64,000 nucleotides of DNA from Desulfobacter postgatei 2ac9 (lineage in GTDB: Bacteria > Desulfobacterota > Desulfobacteria > Desulfobacterales > Desulfobacteraceae), in the NCBI RefSeq assembly GCF_000233695.2, contig NZ_CM001488.1, positions 3,583,601 to 3,647,600 on the forward strand, in the 5' to 3' direction. This document shows, piece by piece, positions 19,364-28,764 of this stretch (its first letter is position 1; every line of letters starts with the position of its first letter). Both the position numbers and the translations under genes were made by a program. The notes below the pieces were generated by a model. It did not search any database. It was not told where the DNA came from and worked only from the letters and a program-made list of their open reading frames with translations.

Positions 19364-20956
19364 TTACCAGTCTATGGGAAAATAATCCTTTAAAAATTTT
19401 CCACACCAGTGTTTTCCAGTTAGAATGCCGTGGAAAAAAGGATCGCAGATCCGGGCTGCGCCATCCACAATATCCAACGGGGGCTGAAAATCGTGGCGTT
19501 CCTGTTTTAATTGGGCAAGGCGTGCCGGATCCTCATCCGTGACCCAGCCGGTATCCACGGCATTCATATAAATGCCGTATTTGGCAAGATCCTCGGCAGC
19601 CGTGTGCGTGAGCATGTTTAGCGCTGCTTTGGCCATATTGGTATGCGGATGACGGCTGCCCTTTTTAAAACGCAGGAATTTGCCCTCCATGGCCGATACA
19701 TTGACAATGTGTTTTTGACCGGTAATGTCTGCTTTCATCATCCGGGCCAGACGGTTGCACAGAACAAAGGGGGCCACATTGTTGACCAGCTGAATTTCCA
19801 GCATCTCCGCAGTCTCAATTTCTCCCAGTTTCAGCCGCCAAGAGTTGGTTTTCCGAAGATCCACCTGCTGAAGATCGGCATCCAGCATCTTTTCGGGAAA
19901 TACCTCGGGCGTATTTATACTGTGGTCATAGGCGTAGGGGATCTGGGAAAGTTGAGCAGACTGCCGCAACCCGATGCCGGGGGCTGTGCCGTTCCAGGAG
20001 ACCGGCAGCACCTCTTTTTCGCCCACAGGACGGGGGATCTGTGTTGTAACCTGGGCCAGGCAGTCCCGGTAATGGCCTAAGAGCATGGCCGCTTCAGGGG
20101 ATAAAGATGAAATATCTTTTTGTTCGGTCTCCATCAGGTGGGCATAAAATCCGGGTGGACGTCGGACGGTCTGGGCCGCATTATTGATCAAAATATCAAG
20201 GCGTTGATATGTCTGTTTGACATGATCGCAAAATAGCTCCACGCTGGGAATATGACGCAGATCCAGCCCGTAGATATGGAGCCTGTGCCCCCATTGGTCA
20301 AAATCAGGTTCTTTGGAAAATCTTAACGCGGAATCCTTGGGAAAGCGTGTGGTGGCGATTACCCTGGCCCCGGCTTTAAGCATCATCAAGGTGGCCTGGT
20401 ATCCGATTTTAAGCCTGGAGCCTGTGATGACGGCAATTTGTCCTTCAAGGGATGCGGTCTGGAACCGCTTTTGGTAATTGAGTTGTGCACATTCAGGACA
20501 CATGCTGTCATAAAAATGGTGAAGCAATGTAAATTCCGCTTTGCATACATAGCAGTTGCGGGGGGAATCGAGGCGTTCTGCCGCTTTAGGGCTTTCAACC
20601 GCAGGGCCTTCAAGCCGGGGGGGCGCCGAGAATACGGAGGCTTCCCTGGCCTTTCTGATCCCTGTTTGGGCTCGCATCTGCCGCTCTTTTGCCACAACGG
20701 CTAAGCGAATTTGTCGTTTTTTATCCTTGTTGCGCTTTTTTATTTCAGCTTTGTCCGGCCGGGATATTTTGCCGGCCGCCTTAATCAAAGCAATGCGATC
20801 GGATTCGGAAATTTTTGCCAAAAGCTCAGACCGGTTCGCCAAGGTTTCCAGTACCCGGATGCAGCGGTTAATGTCTTCAAGTATCTGGTTTTCATCTTCT
20901 GGGGCGGTTTGTTCCCGGCAAAGGGTTTCCACGGTATTGGTTTCCTTTTTAAACAT
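19364..20956 (-). CDS. Atypical SDR-family oxidoreductase with N-terminal zinc-ribbon extension
   Basis: A protein of about 530 residues if started at the ATG at 20956; a TTG at 20998 is possible but lacks support. The N-terminal part is charged and helical, followed by a CYVC...MCPEC putative zinc ribbon. The Rossmann domain then has [13 protein letters not shown] and LINNAAQT. The usual catalytic Tyr-x3-Lys appears as TNMAK, so the tyrosine is replaced and classical SDR catalysis is doubtful. It converges on the Hsp70 operon with a 2-bp gap. Substrate and pathway are unknown. Confidence 0.75.
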   Translation of the reverse strand: MFKKETNTVETLCREQTAPEDENQILEDINRCIRVLETLANRSELLAKISESDRIALIKAAGKISRPDKAEIKKRNKDKKRQIRLAVVAKERQMRAQTGIRKAREASVFSAPPRLEGPAVESPKAAERLDSPRNCYVCKAEFTLLHHFYDSMCPECAQLNYQKRFQTASLEGQIAVITGSRLKIGYQATLMMLKAGARVIATTRFPKDSALRFSKEPDFDQWGHRLHIYGLDLRHIPSVELFCDHVKQTYQRLDILINNAAQTVRRPPGFYAHLMETEQKDISSLSPEAAMLLGHYRDCLAQVTTQIPRPVGEKEVLPVSWNGTAPGIGLRQSAQLSQIPYAYDHSINTPEVFPEKMLDADLQQVDLRKTNSWRLKLGEIETAEMLEIQLVNNVAPFVLCNRLARMMKADITGQKHIVNVSAMEGKFLRFKKGSRHPHTNMAKAALNMLTHTAAEDLAKYGIYMNAVDTGWVTDEDPARLAQLKQERHDFQPPLDIVDGAARICDPFFHGILTGKHWCGKFLKDYFPIDW

Positions 20957-21036
20957 AGAAAAATGGCAATTATTATAGCTGATTAGAAAAATTGTCAACC
21001 CGGGTATGGATTTGTCAATGATCGGCCTTAAAAAAA

Positions 21037-21066
21037 AGCCGGCAGTCTAATTTTAGACTGCCGGCT
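21037..21066 (-). terminator. Rho-independent terminator of the Fe-S selenoprotein gene
   Basis: AGCCGGCAGTCTA (21037-21049) and TAGACTGCCGGCT (21054-21066) form a perfect 13-bp stem with a 4-nt loop. On the minus strand it is followed by an uninterrupted T-run (A-run at 21029-21036 on the plus strand). It lies 26 bp after the stop codon of the leftward Fe-S oxidoreductase gene. Confidence 0.9.
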
Positions 21067-21091
21067 CAGTATTTGCCCAAAGAGAATCGTT

Positions 21092-22417
21092 CTACATGGC
21101 AGTTTCAGGGTGGAAGACATTTACTTCTTTAAGGTCATCTCCCAAGTATTCTCTTTCGTTGGGTCCAAGAATGCCCAAAGACAGAGCGAGCAAGGTCCAT
21201 AAATGAACAACGCCGTAATGCCCTTCGTAATGTTCGCTGAGCTCATGAATCTGGGCATGACAGTTGTGACAGGCGGCAATGCAGTAATCCGCACCGGTGG
21301 CCTTAATCTGATCGTCTTTTATCCGCCCGTAGGCCAAACGTTCCTTTTTGAACCCAGACTGAAGCGTTCCGCCACCACCGCCGCAGCAGTAGTTGTTGGA
21401 ATGATTGGGCTGCATGTCAACAAAGTTCTCTTCACCTACAATGGATTTCACAACAAAACGCAGGTCGTCGGCAATGGGATCGCCATAGCTTTTTCTGACA
21501 ATCTGGCAGGGATCCTGTACCGTGAATTTAATTTTCAGGTCTTTGTTCCAGTCGGAACTGGGTTTAAGCCGACCTTCACGGATCCATTTTGCATAATATT
21601 CATAAATGTTTTTGATTGCTAAATCGTCACTCTCAAGATTAAATTTTTTCGCTCCGGCCCGGACCGAGTAAGTAACGTGCCCTCACTCGGTATTGAGGAA
21701 CGTCTTACACCCCAACTTCCTGGCCTGATTAATGCTCATTGATGTCAGATGTTTCCAGTTTTTGTCATCTGCCAAAAACATACAATAATTTTCACCACCC
21801 CATCCCTTGGAGCCGTAGGTCCAGTCGATTCCGGCGGTGTGAAGAATTTTCCATAAGGGGACCATCTCGTCAGGTTCGGTGACCGGCTCCCTGGAGTTCT
21901 GGTTAAGGAAGAATTCAGCCCCTTCCTTGTCAATGGGGGCTTCCATATCTTCAAATTCCGGTTGGGCTTCCTTATATTCTTCGAGAACATCATTAACCAC
22001 AAATTCAAAATCTTCCTCAGAGGTACCCATGGCTGAACCGGTATCATGCATCAAGGCCGCGTCACAGGAATTCACGAGGCCTACTGGGCGCTCTTCTCTG
22101 GGGCATAAGTTCCTGGCGTTGTAAACAAGCTGAGGAATATCAATTTTCATGGGGCAGACATAAATGCAGCGCATGCACATGGTGCACATCCAGGGCCAGT
22201 TCGATGCAGCAATTTCCTCATCCATGCCCAGGGCAGCCATACGCAAAAATTTTCTGGGGTCCATATCTGCCAGCCCGGTGGCCGGGCAGCCTGATGCGCA
22301 GACGCCACATGTCAGGCAGGCATTTAGATTTCCGCCCTCGGGCAGAATCTCTTTAACCTTGTCGATAAAAGTTGAGGCCTTTTTCTTCCGGCCCAGTTTG
22401 ATGACAGTTTCTGCCAT
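21092..22417 (-). CDS. HdrD/GlpC-type Fe-S oxidoreductase, putative selenoprotein (in-frame UGA)
   Basis: One continuous frame of 441 residues is interrupted only by UGA at codon 245 (21683-21685). Before it are two ferredoxin motifs, CLTCGVCASGCP (residues 34-45) and CTMCMRCIYVCP (78-89). After it come Cys304, CCG at 344-346 and the C-x3-C-x2-C group at 379-386, which form a C-terminal CCG domain. The UGA falls in FLNTE-UGA-GHVTYS, where relatives have the cluster cysteine of an E-C-G-H motif, so selenocysteine is the natural reading. A candidate SECIS hairpin follows. The downstream half has no start codon or ribosome-binding site of its own. The role is probably electron transfer among thiols, flavins or a membrane partner, as in HdrD or TmcB. 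The ATG follows AGAAAGGAAACG. Confidence 0.82.
21649..21691 (-). promoter_or_regulatory. Candidate bacterial SECIS element at the UGA codon
   Basis: Two alternative hairpins surround the in-frame UGA in the mRNA. One starts 16 nt after UGA: UCGGUCCG pairs with CGGAGCGA (21667-21649) with one G-G mismatch and a GGC loop. This fits the bacterial rule of an apical loop with G shortly downstream of UGA. The other is a 10-bp stem ACCGAGUGAG/CUUACUCGGU (21691-21663) that contains the UGA itself. They overlap, so only one can form at a time. The call rests on the pairing seen by eye. Confidence 0.5.
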
Positions 22418-22462
22418 GTCGTTTCCTTTCTTAAATACAGTTAAAGGTGAACAATCAGCATG

Positions 22463-22537
22463 TTAATGGTAGTTGTGGGTTCCCATGATCACCTGGATAT
22501 CTGTTTTTCCCTTGATAATGTCAGACAGTTTTCTCAT
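22463..22537 (-). CDS. Possible 24-residue leader ORF upstream of the selenoprotein gene
   Basis: A short frame MRKLSDIIKGKTDIQVIMG and five more residues ends at TAA, 45 bp before the Fe-S oxidoreductase ATG on the same strand. A purine-rich AAGGGAATAAGG stretch precedes its ATG. I recognise no family. It could be a regulatory leader or chance; the amphipathic sequence and the position are the only support. Confidence 0.3.
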   Translation of the reverse strand: MRKLSDIIKGKTDIQVIMGTHNYH

Positions 22538-22982
22538 GGTTTACGCCTTATTCCCTTAGGGTACTGTTTCTATAACATCTTGATTATATTTGGTATAATA
22601 TTTGCCAAAAAAAAACAACCCTCTATGGGTAAAAAACTATAGCAAATAATAATAGTGAATTCAATTGAATGATCAAAAATTGGTGCCTGTTTTCCTGTTT
22701 ATATGAAAATCTCAACAAGTTGTTAAATTAACTTCATCTTTTCTGGGGATTTAGTCTGGGCGCAGACATACCGGATAAGGCTCATGGCTGTTGCTCTTAA
22801 TCCGGCAGTCGTGAAATTTGATAAAAATTCTTTCCACGGCCTGAAAGTATGGGTTAGAATACCTGAGGGTTTTTTTATAATAACGTCTGGGTAAGTGACT
22901 CAGATCTTTCAAGCGTTGTTGTGGGCTATGCCTGGCAGTTGATATGTCAGGTCAGCCCATGGCTGTTATAAAAAAGGAGAAA
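22538..22982. other. Intergenic region between divergent units
   Basis: This is 445 bp, A/T-rich, with TATAAT-like boxes around 22575-22600 that could serve the leftward Fe-S gene. No ORF or strong repeat was recognised. An AAGGAGA site at its right end belongs to the next gene. Confidence 0.4.
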
Positions 22983-23324
22983 ATGTCAATGTTGATCAAC
23001 ATTCTGATTCTAAGCGTCGCGGTATTTCTGGTGGCTAATTTTTTACCCGGTATCCGGGTTAAACATTTTGGAACAGCCATTTGGGTGGCCATTGTCTACA
23101 GCCTGATCAATTTTTTCTTTGGCTGGCTGCTGATTCTTTTATCTCTTCCTTTTATAATCATCACATTCGGGCTGTTCAAACTGGTGATCAATGCCGTGTT
23201 GCTCTGGCTCACCAATAAAATGCTCGATGATTTTGAAATTAAAGATTTTTTCACAACGTTTATCGCTGCCCTATGCATCACCATTGTGGACTCTGTGATC
23301 AAATGGACCATGGCATCCATGTAA
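22983..23324 (+). CDS. Small four-helix membrane protein of the phage-holin-like superfamily
   Basis: A 113-residue hydrophobic protein beginning MSMLINILILSVAVFLVANF, with about four transmembrane helices and the typical LPGIRVKHFGTAIWVAIVYSLINF pattern of the Phage_holin_4_2/YvlD-like family. Despite the name, chromosomal members are not phage genes and their function is unclear. A longer frame begins at 22944, but the ATG at 22983 has AAAAAGGAGA directly upstream and was chosen. Confidence 0.82.
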   Translation: MSMLINILILSVAVFLVANFLPGIRVKHFGTAIWVAIVYSLINFFFGWLLILLSLPFIIITFGLFKLVINAVLLWLTNKMLDDFEIKDFFTTFIAALCITIVDSVIKWTMASM

Positions 23325-23508
23325 AACAGGAGACAAAAATAGAAAGAGGCAAAGAAAGCAATGAACTCATTACAAATTTTTTGGTTTTCTGGGCTCAGGG
23401 GTGACAAAAAATTGGCCTTTGATTAAGATAAAAAGAAGCTAATTGCTCTGATTTAGTGGGTTAAAAAATGATGACCAACGGACAACAGAGCCTATGAGTG
23501 GGTAGATT

Positions 23509-24339
23509 ATGATTATAGACGACGAATTTAAAGAAATTTCATTTGAAGCATTTGAACAGTACCGTGCTGCAAACAAGGAAGCCGATTTTATCCTGGTTGA
23601 TGTCCGGCAGGAACGAGAATATGCGGCCGGACATCTTCCGGGGGCCAAACTGATCCCCTTAAATACGCTGGGCAACCATTTATCGGAACTTGCTCTGGAC
23701 AAGGACCTGTTTTTTTACTGCCATAGCGGTGCCCGATCGGAAGTGGCCGGCATCATGGCGGCAGAAAGCGGCAGAGACCCACAGAAAACCTACAATATCA
23801 CCGGCGGATTTCTCTCTTACCAGGGCCATTCCCTGGAAGGATTTCCCCGGCTGCAGGTGTTTGACTACCAAGAAAGCGATGACCAGCTGCTTTACCAGGG
23901 AATGGAACTGGAAAAAGCCGCAGAGCGGTTTTATGAAAGTCTTCTCTCCTTTACCCCGGATCAAAATTTTATAGCCCCGCTTGAACAACTGTCAAAGGCT
24001 GAAATTGCTCATGCCCGAACTATTTATTCGTACTGGAAGAAAAGCGTTGAAAACCCGTTACCCTTTGAAGAGCTTTATGGATCTCTGAAAGGGGAAATCC
24101 TTGAAAATGGCCGTCCCCTTTCAGACGTGATGACCGATTTGTACGCCAATCAAAAAGTCACATGGACAGATATCATAGAGATGGCGTTGAGCATTGAAAT
24201 ACAGGCCTATGATCTTTACCGCACCATGGCAGACCGTCGGGGGCAGGGTGAGGCACAGGACGCCTTTCTCTCCATTGCCCAGATGGAGAAATCACATATG
24301 AAGCTGGTGGCTAAAATGCTCGGGGATGATACAATTTGA
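23509..24339 (+). CDS. Rhodanese-ferritin-like (rubrerythrin-type) fusion protein
   Basis: A 276-residue protein. Residues about 8-115 are a rhodanese domain with VDVRQEREYAAGHLPGA and the active-site loop CHSGARS (Cys71). Residues about 125-276 are a ferritin-like four-helix domain with spaced Glu and His ligands (ELEKAAERFYE, KAEIAHA, IEIQAYDLY, QMEKSHM), typical of a di-iron rubrerythrin without the rubredoxin tail. Such fusions are known in sulfate reducers and other anaerobes. A role in sulfur transfer combined with peroxide or oxygen defence is inferred. It lies alone, with its own A/T-rich upstream region. Confidence 0.87.
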   Translation: MIIDDEFKEISFEAFEQYRAANKEADFILVDVRQEREYAAGHLPGAKLIPLNTLGNHLSELALDKDLFFYCHSGARSEVAGIMAAESGRDPQKTYNITGGFLSYQGHSLEGFPRLQVFDYQESDDQLLYQGMELEKAAERFYESLLSFTPDQNFIAPLEQLSKAEIAHARTIYSYWKKSVENPLPFEELYGSLKGEILENGRPLSDVMTDLYANQKVTWTDIIEMALSIEIQAYDLYRTMADRRGQGEAQDAFLSIAQMEKSHMKLVAKMLGDDTI

Positions 24340-24491
24340 TTTACAGGGTATTGCATAAATTCTATATTTTTATGTGATAATTCTATACACAGAAACAAAA
24401 AGGGTTGACAAAAATCTTATAACCATCGTAGGAGTCTGGTCCAATCAGGTTTTTTTTGGCATTTTTTAGTATATTTAAAAAGGAGAGAAAG

Positions 24492-25538
24492 ATGAAAAAA
24501 ACTATTGTAGTTTTCGCGGCACTTGCTCTAATGATGGGTTCTGCCTATGCAGCAGAGTGGAATTTTTATGGAAGTGCCCGTATAGCTACCTTTTGGGATG
24601 ATACTGACATCATTTCAGGCGATGACGGCAATACACAATATTCTGAATACCTTCAGGTGAACGCCCGTATCGGTGCAAACGTTAAAGTCTCCGACGAACT
24701 GACCGGACGTTTTGAATATGGGGCTTCCGGTGGAAACGCCAATATTCGTTTGCTTTATGGGCAATGGGACTTTGGTGCCGGTAAATTAACAGTGGGTCAG
24801 GACTACGCGCCGATGTCCTGGCTCTGGTCCAACCAGGTCTATGGCCATGATGGTGATCTGCTGGCACAGGGTGCTCTTTATTCCCATCGCGCGGCTCAAA
24901 TTCGTCTGGATTTCGATGGTTTTAAAATTGCTTTTCTTAACCCGGACACTACTGTAAACAACAACGGAGCAGGTTATGCCGGAGATGACCAAGTCATTAT
25001 TCCTGCCATTGAAGTTGGTTATACCCTTGACCTTGACATGCTTGTTCTGGACTTTGGTGCCGGTTACAGTACCTTTGAGACCACTGTTGGTTCGGACGAG
25101 GAGGATGTTGATTCCTATGTTCTGGGTTTAGGCGCTCAGTTTAACACGGCGGGTTTCTTCATGAAAGGCGATGTCTACTATGGTCAAAACGCCGGTAACT
25201 TAATCTGGATTTCTGTTGACGGCGACACCGCCATAAATGACGGTTTTGCAGAAGTCTCCGGTGGAAAACTGATTGATAACGAATGCATTGGTTTCATGCT
25301 GGTTGCCGGTTATAAAATTAATGACACCTTTACCGTTGAAGCCGGTTACGGTTATAATCAAACCGACCTTGATGACAATGATGAAGATGAAGATGAATCG
25401 GCCACATACTATCTTAATACCACCATCCATCTGGCGCCTGGTGTTTTCGTTGTTCCTGAAATTGGTTTCTTGGACGGTAGTGAAGACGGCGACACTGAGA
25501 CTATTTACTACGGCATGAAATGGCAGATCAACTTCTAA
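24492..25538 (+). CDS. Outer-membrane porin
   Basis: A 348-residue protein with a clear signal peptide (MKKTIVVFAALALMMGSAYA, cleavage before AEWNFYG). It then has alternating beta-strand sequence ending in the C-terminal aromatic signature MKWQINF, as in trimeric general porins. Acidic loops (DDNDEDEDES) suggest cation preference or calcium contact. The frame extends upstream to 24456, but the ATG at 24492 follows AAGGAGAGAAAG and begins the signal peptide. The isolated position, long A/T-rich leader and strong ribosome-binding site suggest high expression. Confidence 0.88.
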   Translation: MKKTIVVFAALALMMGSAYAAEWNFYGSARIATFWDDTDIISGDDGNTQYSEYLQVNARIGANVKVSDELTGRFEYGASGGNANIRLLYGQWDFGAGKLTVGQDYAPMSWLWSNQVYGHDGDLLAQGALYSHRAAQIRLDFDGFKIAFLNPDTTVNNNGAGYAGDDQVIIPAIEVGYTLDLDMLVLDFGAGYSTFETTVGSDEEDVDSYVLGLGAQFNTAGFFMKGDVYYGQNAGNLIWISVDGDTAINDGFAEVSGGKLIDNECIGFMLVAGYKINDTFTVEAGYGYNQTDLDDNDEDEDESATYYLNTTIHLAPGVFVVPEIGFLDGSEDGDTETIYYGMKWQINF

Positions 25539-25963
25539 TGATCTAATGATTTAAAGGGATACCAGAAAACCTGAGGGTTTCCAGGCTTGCTGCCCATAAA
25601 AATATATGCTGCAATCTTGAGAAAAAGTATCATCTCCCAAAAGTTGTGAACCATTCCGGCGTTTTCAGCAAAGGCGGTTTTGGGAAGGAAGTGGGAAACC
25701 AGATTTTTTTAAGGACAGAGAGGGAGCGTCATCTTCAAGATATCAAGGTTAAAGCGGCCGTTGGCTGCACCAGAACTTTGGTAACTAAAGAAGATGGCGC
25801 TTTTTTATTAACAGCCTGTTGCAGGGGGTAATCAAACAATGTTGGTGTCAAAAAAATTAGGCCGCCTGCGCGTTCTTTTGCCTTGACACCGGCAGGTACA
25901 GGTTTATATGTTTTCTGATAGGTGTGAGTTCAGCCAACTGATATGTAATCAAGGAGCGTTTAT
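25539..25963. other. Intergenic region downstream of the porin
   Basis: This is 425 bp. A weak hairpin AAACC/GGTTT lies near 25567, and a perfect 8-bp inverted repeat GGTGTCAA (25844-25851)/TTGACACC (25883-25890) with a 31-nt loop lies nearer the next gene. The 61-codon ORF at 25646-25831 has no ribosome-binding site and was not accepted. Confidence 0.35.
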
Positions 25964-26293
25964 ATGGTGATTGAAAAATTTCTTGAACTTAAAGAGAACT
26001 TTGAACTGAAAAAGTATGTCAGAAATATGGATTTTGATAAAAAGAACTGCTGCTCATTTTATGGATCACCCAAAAAACATCCATATGGAAAAGAGCGCGT
26101 TATTTTGGTGGCGGATCCATTTGGTGAGCACACCTTTTACTATGATTTTAAACTAAAAGATATTTTGTCAATAGAGGAGCAGGGCTGTATTACAAGTCCG
26201 GCAGGGGATTCGATTGCCATGGTCCGGCTATGGGTAAAAAACGGCAGCGTCGGACTGCAGTGTACCCCGTTTGCCGTGGGACAAACCATTTGA
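25964..26293 (+). CDS. Conserved small protein of unknown function
   Basis: A 109-residue soluble protein starting MVIEKFLELKENFELKKYVR and containing NCCSFYGSPKKHPYGKERVILVADPFGE, MVRLWVKNGS and a C-terminal CTPFAVG. The ATG at 25964 is preceded by AAGGAGCG. The sequence has the look of a conserved single-domain protein from sulfate-reducing bacteria, but I cannot name a function. No neighbours suggest one: the porin lies upstream and the tdh operon follows after a hairpin. Confidence 0.65.
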   Translation: MVIEKFLELKENFELKKYVRNMDFDKKNCCSFYGSPKKHPYGKERVILVADPFGEHTFYYDFKLKDILSIEEQGCITSPAGDSIAMVRLWVKNGSVGLQCTPFAVGQTI

Positions 26294-26330
26294 GTTGATC
26301 AAGAACTTTTACCCTTCTAATATATAAAAA

Positions 26331-26366
26331 TACTGCCGTTGACATTTGATACAAAGAACGGCAGTA
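26331..26366. terminator. Hairpin between the small protein gene and tdh
   Basis: TACTGCCGTT (26331-26340) and AACGGCAGTA (26357-26366) form a perfect 10-bp stem with a 16-nt loop. No clean T-run follows, so it may be a weak terminator or an mRNA structure in the tdh leader. Confidence 0.45.
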
Positions 26367-26403
26367 TGTAGGAAAACCTTTTGAATAAAGGATTTTTCTT
26401 GTC

Positions 26404-27453
26404 ATGACGCCATCCATTCCCAATACCATGAAAGCCCTGGTAAAGGCCCAGCCCAAAGAAGGGCTCTGGCTGCAAGATATACCGGTTCCCGGCATCAGCC
26501 ACAACGACGTGCTTATTAAAATTTTAAAGACAGCCATCTGCGGCACGGATGTGCATATTTACAACTGGGATAAATGGTCCCAAAAAAATGTGCCCGTGCC
26601 CATGCACATAGGGCACGAATTTGTGGGAAAAATTGTTGCCGTCGGTTCCCATGTAAAAGATTGCAGGCCCGGGGATCTGGTTTCCGGGGAAGGCCATATT
26701 ATCTGCGGCCATTGCAGGAACTGTCTTGCCGGGCGTCGTCATCTGTGTCGAGACACAAAAGGCGTGGGCGTCAACCGGCCAGGCGCCTTTGCCCAATACC
26801 TGGCTATCCCGGTAACCAATGTGTGGTTTTGTGATGAAAAAATCCCCTTGGACATTCTTGCCTGTTTTGATCCTCTGGGTAATGCTGTTCATACCGCTTT
26901 AACCTTTGACGTTCTCGGCGAAGATGTACTGATCACGGGTGCAGGGCCCATAGGATGCATGGCAGCGGCAATTGCAAAACATGCGGGCGCCAGAAATATT
27001 GTGGTAACGGATCCGAACCCTTTCCGTTTAGGTCTTGCCAAAAAGGCAGGTGCCACCCGGGTCGTGAATCCGGAAAAAGAAAACCTGACCAAGGTTCAAA
27101 AGGAACTTGGTATGAGAGAAGGATTTGATGTGGCCATGGAAATGTCCGGGAGCCCTGCAGCACTCGACGCCATACTCGATAACATGTTCCACGGCGGAAA
27201 AATCGCTCTTCTAGGCATTCTGCCTGAAAAAATTCCCATGGACTGGAACAAGGTTATTTTTAATATGCTCACCATCAAAGGGATATATGGACGCCAGATG
27301 TTTGAAACCTGGTATAAAATGACCGCCATGGTTCAAAGCGGCCTTGATATTTCCCCGTTGATTACCCACAGGTTCGATTACACGGAATTTCAAAAGGGAT
27401 TTGATGTGATGCGGACAGGAAAATCAGGGAAAGTGATACTGGATTGGGACTAA
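26404..27453 (+). CDS. tdh: L-threonine 3-dehydrogenase
   Basis: A 349-residue zinc-dependent medium-chain dehydrogenase that oxidises L-threonine with NAD+ to 2-amino-3-ketobutyrate. The catalytic zinc site ([11 protein letters not shown] and GHEFVG), the structural-zinc cysteines (CGHCRNC...C) and the NAD-binding GAGPIGCMA are all visible. The sequence is close in pattern to E. coli Tdh. It lies 18 bp upstream of kbl, forming the usual threonine-to-glycine operon. The hairpin and A/T-rich stretch upstream probably hold the promoter. Confidence 0.95.
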   Translation: MTPSIPNTMKALVKAQPKEGLWLQDIPVPGISHNDVLIKILKTAICGTDVHIYNWDKWSQKNVPVPMHIGHEFVGKIVAVGSHVKDCRPGDLVSGEGHIICGHCRNCLAGRRHLCRDTKGVGVNRPGAFAQYLAIPVTNVWFCDEKIPLDILACFDPLGNAVHTALTFDVLGEDVLITGAGPIGCMAAAIAKHAGARNIVVTDPNPFRLGLAKKAGATRVVNPEKENLTKVQKELGMREGFDVAMEMSGSPAALDAILDNMFHGGKIALLGILPEKIPMDWNKVIFNMLTIKGIYGRQMFETWYKMTAMVQSGLDISPLITHRFDYTEFQKGFDVMRTGKSGKVILDWD

Positions 27454-27471
27454 ACTACAAAGGGCCTTGAT

Positions 27472-28764
27472 ATGACAACAGAGAAATTGGACAAAAGCCT
27501 TCAAACCGAGTTGGCCGCCCTCGCTGCTGAAGGCAGGGCAAAAGCCCCAGAGAGAATTATTACGGAATATATCCCCCCAGCAAACGATTCAGGTCCAAGA
27601 TACCGGCTTGCAGGATCCAGCAGAGAATATATCCGGCTCAATTCAAACTCCTATCTGTCTTTATCCACCCATCCGGCGCTTGTTCAGGCGGCCGACAAAG
27701 CAACGCGTGAATTTGGTGTGGGCCCTGGTGCGGTCAGATTTATAGACGGAACATTTAGTTACCACGCTGCATTGGAAAAACGAATTGCCGAATTTGTCGG
27801 CATGCCTTGTGCAAAAATTTTTAACTCAGCCTATACCGCCAATTGTGGCCTGGCTTTGTCCATCTCCAGTCCAAAAACACACTGGATAGGGGACCAGCTC
27901 AATCACAATTCCATTATCAGGGCCATGCGTATTTCAAATATCCCTTCCGCCAACAAGGGTATTTTCAAACACAATGACATGGAAGATCTGAAGCGCTGCC
28001 TTGATGAGGTCCCCCCGCACATCGAACGTGTCGTGGTCATTTTTGACGGTATTTTTTCCATGCGTGGCGATTTTGCCCCCATTGACGCAATCCTCAAGGT
28101 CTGCAAACCCTATGACGACAAATTTAAGGACGGCGTTATAACCGTTGTGGACGACTCCCACGGCATCGGTGCCTATGGCGCAACAGGCCGGGGCACCAGC
28201 GAGCATACAGGCGTCCGGCCAGACGTCATTGTCGGCACTTTCGGCAAAGCCTTCGGGGTTAACGGCGGCTTCATCGCAGCAAGTGATACCATTATTGAAG
28301 CGGTTCGACAAAAGGCAGATACATATATCTATACCAACCCTTTAAGCGTTGCAGACTGTGCCGCGGCCCTGGCCGCCATTGATATTTGTGACAGTGACCA
28401 GGGTCTGGACCTTCTGGATCATTTAGGCACAATAACCACAGTTTTTCGAAACGGTCTTAGGAATATGGCCCTTGAATCAATTGACGGTCCTCATCCCGTG
28501 GTGCCGCTCATGGTCAGGGATACCGCCAGAACCCATGATCTGGTAAATTTTCTTTACGAAAACGGTGTGCTCGTGGTGGGCTTGACCTTTCCGGTTGTTC
28601 CCAAAGGAGATGAAACCATACGGTTTCAGATCAACGCCTGCCATACCCATGCGGATATTGATTATGTCCTGGGGTTGATCAAGGTTTTCGTCAACAAGGT
28701 TGTACCTCAAGTACCGCAAAATGTCCGGGTTACCCGTTTTTCATCGGCGGGTGCCTGGGCATAA
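27472..28764 (+). CDS. kbl: 2-amino-3-ketobutyrate CoA ligase (glycine C-acetyltransferase) family
   Basis: A 430-residue PLP enzyme of the alpha-oxoamine synthase family. DDSHGIGAYG holds the cofactor-binding residues and TFGKAFGVNGGF holds the Schiff-base lysine. Next to tdh the expected reaction is cleavage of 2-amino-3-ketobutyrate with CoA to glycine and acetyl-CoA. It is about 30 residues longer than E. coli Kbl, with N- and C-terminal extensions. Family relatives (BioF, SPT) cannot be fully excluded, but the operon supports Kbl. Its 3' end overlaps the convergent selO gene by 58 bp. Confidence 0.88.
   Translation: MTTEKLDKSLQTELAALAAEGRAKAPERIITEYIPPANDSGPRYRLAGSSREYIRLNSNSYLSLSTHPALVQAADKATREFGVGPGAVRFIDGTFSYHAALEKRIAEFVGMPCAKIFNSAYTANCGLALSISSPKTHWIGDQLNHNSIIRAMRISNIPSANKGIFKHNDMEDLKRCLDEVPPHIERVVVIFDGIFSMRGDFAPIDAILKVCKPYDDKFKDGVITVVDDSHGIGAYGATGRGTSEHTGVRPDVIVGTFGKAFGVNGGFIAASDTIIEAVRQKADTYIYTNPLSVADCAAALAAIDICDSDQGLDLLDHLGTITTVFRNGLRNMALESIDGPHPVVPLMVRDTARTHDLVNFLYENGVLVVGLTFPVVPKGDETIRFQINACHTHADIDYVLGLIKVFVNKVVPQVPQNVRVTRFSSAGAWA

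Noticed and set aside
21092-21451. Separate 119-codon Fe-S protein starting at GTG 21451
   Set aside because: The frame is open back to the UGA at 21683 and the upstream codons are conserved-looking, so it is the tail of the selenoprotein.
25646-25831. 61-codon ORF downstream of the porin
   Set aside because: Poor start context and non-protein-like composition.
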